DNA of 8,200 bases from contig FR898234.1 in assembly GCA_000437375.1 (NCBI GenBank), positions 27,735-35,934 of the forward strand. The letters run 5' to 3'. The notes under the pieces were generated by a model, which saw nothing but the letters and a program-made list of their open reading frames with translations, did no database searches and had not been told where the DNA came from. The translations under genes were made by a program, and so were the position numbers. Numbering within the stretch: position 1 is the first letter of the stretch; each line of letters opens with the position of its first letter. This document shows positions 6,483-8,200 of this stretch, piece after piece. This stretch comes from Eubacterium sp. CAG:841 (GTDB lineage Bacteria > Bacillota > Clostridia > Oscillospirales > CAG-272).

Positions 6483-6698
6483 ATGAAAGTATACGATATT
6501 GATGTTGATTGCGCCGCTTGTGCTCTCAAAATGGAAGAGGCAGCGAAGAACACAGACGGCATAAAGGACGCTCAGGTCAGTTTCATGACGCTCAAACTCA
6601 AGGTTGATTTTGACCAAGGCTCAGATGAAAAAACTGTTATGAAACAGGTAAGAAAAAATTGTAAGAAGGTGGAAAGCGATTGTGAGATCTATATCTGA
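6483..6698 (+). CDS. Stand-alone HMA (heavy-metal-associated) domain protein
   Basis: A 71-residue ferredoxin-like metal-binding domain with the motif DCAAC at residues 9-13 in the first loop (VDCAACALKMEE). A leading Asp before CxxC is typical of HMA domains that belong to Zn/Cd/Pb ATPases rather than copper chaperones. It probably binds a divalent metal and passes it to, or regulates, the ATPase encoded next. AAAGGAG is 8 bases before the ATG; the gene is 24 bases after the ArsR gene. Its stop is a TGA in the same reading frame as the ATPase, with only 18 bases to that gene's ATG, so it corresponds to the N-terminal domain that is fused to ZntA/CadA in other bacteria. Either a true split gene or a fusion interrupted by one stop is possible. 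Confidence 0.9.
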   Translation: MKVYDIDVDCAACALKMEEAAKNTDGIKDAQVSFMTLKLKVDFDQGSDEKTVMKQVRKNCKKVESDCEIYI

Positions 6699-6716
6699 TC
6701 CGCTATCGCAACTGTT

Positions 6717-8200
6717 ATGACAAAAAAACAAAAACGAGTACTTATAAGAATAATCGTCTCAACGGTTTTTCTGGCGACCGCAATCATTCTTGATAAAACT
6801 CTTGAACCGAACAAATATCTTGCGGCGGCAATTTACCTTGTTCCCTACTTCGTTATAGGCTACGACATACTGAAAAAAGCTGTTCTCGGAATATTTCACG
6901 GTCAGATCTTTGACGAAAACTTCCTTATGGCGGTTGCAACCGTCGGAGCGGTAGGACTCGGAGATTATAAAGAAGGCGTAGCGGTTATGCTCTTCTACCA
7001 GATAGGCGAGCTTTTCCAGAGCATAGCCGTCGGTAAGAGCAGAAAAAGCATATCTTCACTTATGGATATCCGCCCCGACTATGCAAACATCGAAAAAGAC
7101 GGAAAGCTTGTTCGCGTTGACCCGTCTGAGGTTGAAATAGGCACGGTGATTACCGTAAATCCGGGTGAAAAAGTGCCGATAGACGGTATAATAGAGGACG
7201 GAAGCACTTCACTTAACACAAGCGCACTGACAGGTGAAAGTCTTCCCCGCGATGCAAAGAAGGGCGACGAAGTTATAAGCGGTTGTATCAACATGACGGG
7301 CGTCATTCGCGTAAGAACGACCAAGAGCTTCGGCGAATCCACAGCTTCAAAAATTCTTGACCTTGTTGAGAATTCAAGCATGAAGAAATCCCGCTCCGAG
7401 AATTTCATAACAAAATTCGCTCATTACTATACGCCTATCGTTTGCGGCGGAGCGCTTCTGCTCGCAGTATTGCCTCCGGTAATAAACCTGATTGCAGGAA
7501 ATCCGGCAAGCTGGCAGTCATGGCTGACAAGAGCATTTACATTCCTTGTTATAAGCTGCCCTTGCGCGCTCGTAATATCAATTCCGATGAGCTTTTTCAG
7601 CGGAATAGGATGTGCATCCAAAAACGGAATACTTGTAAAAGGCTCAAACTATCTTGAAGGACTTTCAAAAACAAAGTATGCCGTTTTTGATAAAACAGGC
7701 ACTCTTACAAAAGGCGTGTTTGAAGTTACGGGAATTTACCCCGAAAACGGAACAGATAAAGACGAGCTCCTTCGTCTTGCCGCGCTTGCGGAAAGCGCGT
7801 CAAGCCACCCGATAAGCATAAGCATTAAAAACGCTTACGGCAAAATGATCTCTCAGGATGAAACAACCGATATAAAAGAAATCGCAGGTCACGGCGTAAG
7901 TGCCGTAATCGATGGCAGCACAGTCTGCGCCGGCAACAAAAAGCTTATGGCTCTGTGCGGAGCAACCATATCCGCAGAGCATAATGACGGCACAGTTGTC
8001 TATATCGCAAAAGACGGAAAATATATAGGCTGCATAACGATATCAGATGTTATAAAGCCTGATTCCGCTACTGCGATGGCTTCGCTCAGACACGACGGAA
8101 TAACGACCGTAATGCTTACGGGCGACTCAAAAGCAGCGGCGGAAAAGGTCGCAAAAAGTCTCGGAATAGATACCGTAAAGAGCGAACTCCTCCCCGCCGA
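6717..8200 (+). CDS. Zn/Cd/Pb-type P1B ATPase, partial (3' end beyond window)
   Basis: An open frame from ATG 6717 to the window end, 494 residues, of a membrane pump that exports divalent heavy metals using ATP. Seen in order: two N-terminal membrane segments (about 8-25 and 36-53), a further pair around 68-105, the actuator domain with TGES (172-175), the metal-site CPC motif (281-283) in the membrane segment at about 269-292, the phosphorylation site DKTGTL (325-330, D325), the nucleotide-domain HP motif (H364-P365), GHG (391-393) and TGD (468-470). The hinge GDGxNDxP motif and last two helices fall outside. CPC with ENFLMAVATVGA near residue 68 and a zinc-type ArsR upstream favour the Zn/Cd subgroup. 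No HMA domain is fused; it is the separate gene before this one. No Shine-Dalgarno is visible ahead of ATG 6717, so translation may depend on coupling to the HMA gene. ZntA/CadA-like; the symbol is left open. Confidence 0.93.
   Translation, partial: MTKKQKRVLIRIIVSTVFLATAIILDKTLEPNKYLAAAIYLVPYFVIGYDILKKAVLGIFHGQIFDENFLMAVATVGAVGLGDYKEGVAVMLFYQIGELFQSIAVGKSRKSISSLMDIRPDYANIEKDGKLVRVDPSEVEIGTVITVNPGEKVPIDGIIEDGSTSLNTSALTGESLPRDAKKGDEVISGCINMTGVIRVRTTKSFGESTASKILDLVENSSMKKSRSENFITKFAHYYTPIVCGGALLLAVLPPVINLIAGNPASWQSWLTRAFTFLVISCPCALVISIPMSFFSGIGCASKNGILVKGSNYLEGLSKTKYAVFDKTGTLTKGVFEVTGIYPENGTDKDELLRLAALAESASSHPISISIKNAYGKMISQDETTDIKEIAGHGVSAVIDGSTVCAGNKKLMALCGATISAEHNDGTVVYIAKDGKYIGCITISDVIKPDSATAMASLRHDGITTVMLTGDSKAAAEKVAKSLGIDTVKSELLPA

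Noticed and set aside
6696..6698. TGA read as selenocysteine or tryptophan to fuse HMA and ATPase
   Set aside because: cysK and the aminopeptidase end normally at TGA, tryptophan is coded by TGG throughout, and no SECIS-like hairpin was evident just after the codon; a split gene is simpler.

Overview
The window looks like chromosomal DNA from a low-to-mid GC Firmicute, most likely a gut- or rumen-type Clostridia (Oscillospiraceae/Ruminococcaceae-like). The reasons are strong purine-rich Shine-Dalgarno sites, consensus sigma-A promoters, heavy use of ATA and CTT codons, and gene families typical of that group. The organism assignment is inference. No phage, insertion sequence, CRISPR or RNA gene was seen, and no gene-free stretch exceeds 300 bases.

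Region 1 (18-1670, minus strand) is a cysteine / sulfur unit read right to left: a cysteine synthase (cysK), a 36-residue remnant that joins the two ends of the tRNA thiolase MnmA, and an Rrf2-family regulator with three spaced cysteines suited to an Fe-S cluster. A sigma-A promoter (TTGACA-17-TATTAT) lies upstream of cysK. It is followed at once by a 6-7-6 inverted repeat that covers the predicted transcription start and is a good candidate operator for the Rrf2 protein.

Region 2 (1729-5981, plus strand) is divergent from region 1 and starts from its own extended -10 promoter. It encodes a 963-residue GH94-type glycoside phosphorylase, then after an 18-base gap an M29-family metallo-aminopeptidase with all its metal ligands. 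The unit ends at a clear intrinsic terminator. Both proteins lack export signals and probably work in the cytoplasm on imported oligosaccharides and peptides.

Region 3 (6017-8200, plus strand) is a heavy-metal efflux operon cut by the window end. It has a perfect TTGACA-17-TATAAT promoter whose -10 sits inside a CATATG/CATATG inverted repeat. It then encodes an SmtB/CzrA-like ArsR repressor with a complete alpha-5 zinc site, a stand-alone HMA metal-binding domain, and a Zn/Cd-type P1B ATPase (first 494 residues present). The HMA domain and the ATPase are in the same reading frame, separated by one TGA and 18 bases, and the ATPase has no visible ribosome binding site.

The most unusual items are the collapsed mnmA remnant, the in-frame TGA between HMA domain and ATPase, and the Rrf2-cysK pairing with its start-site operator. 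No wholly new system was recognised.
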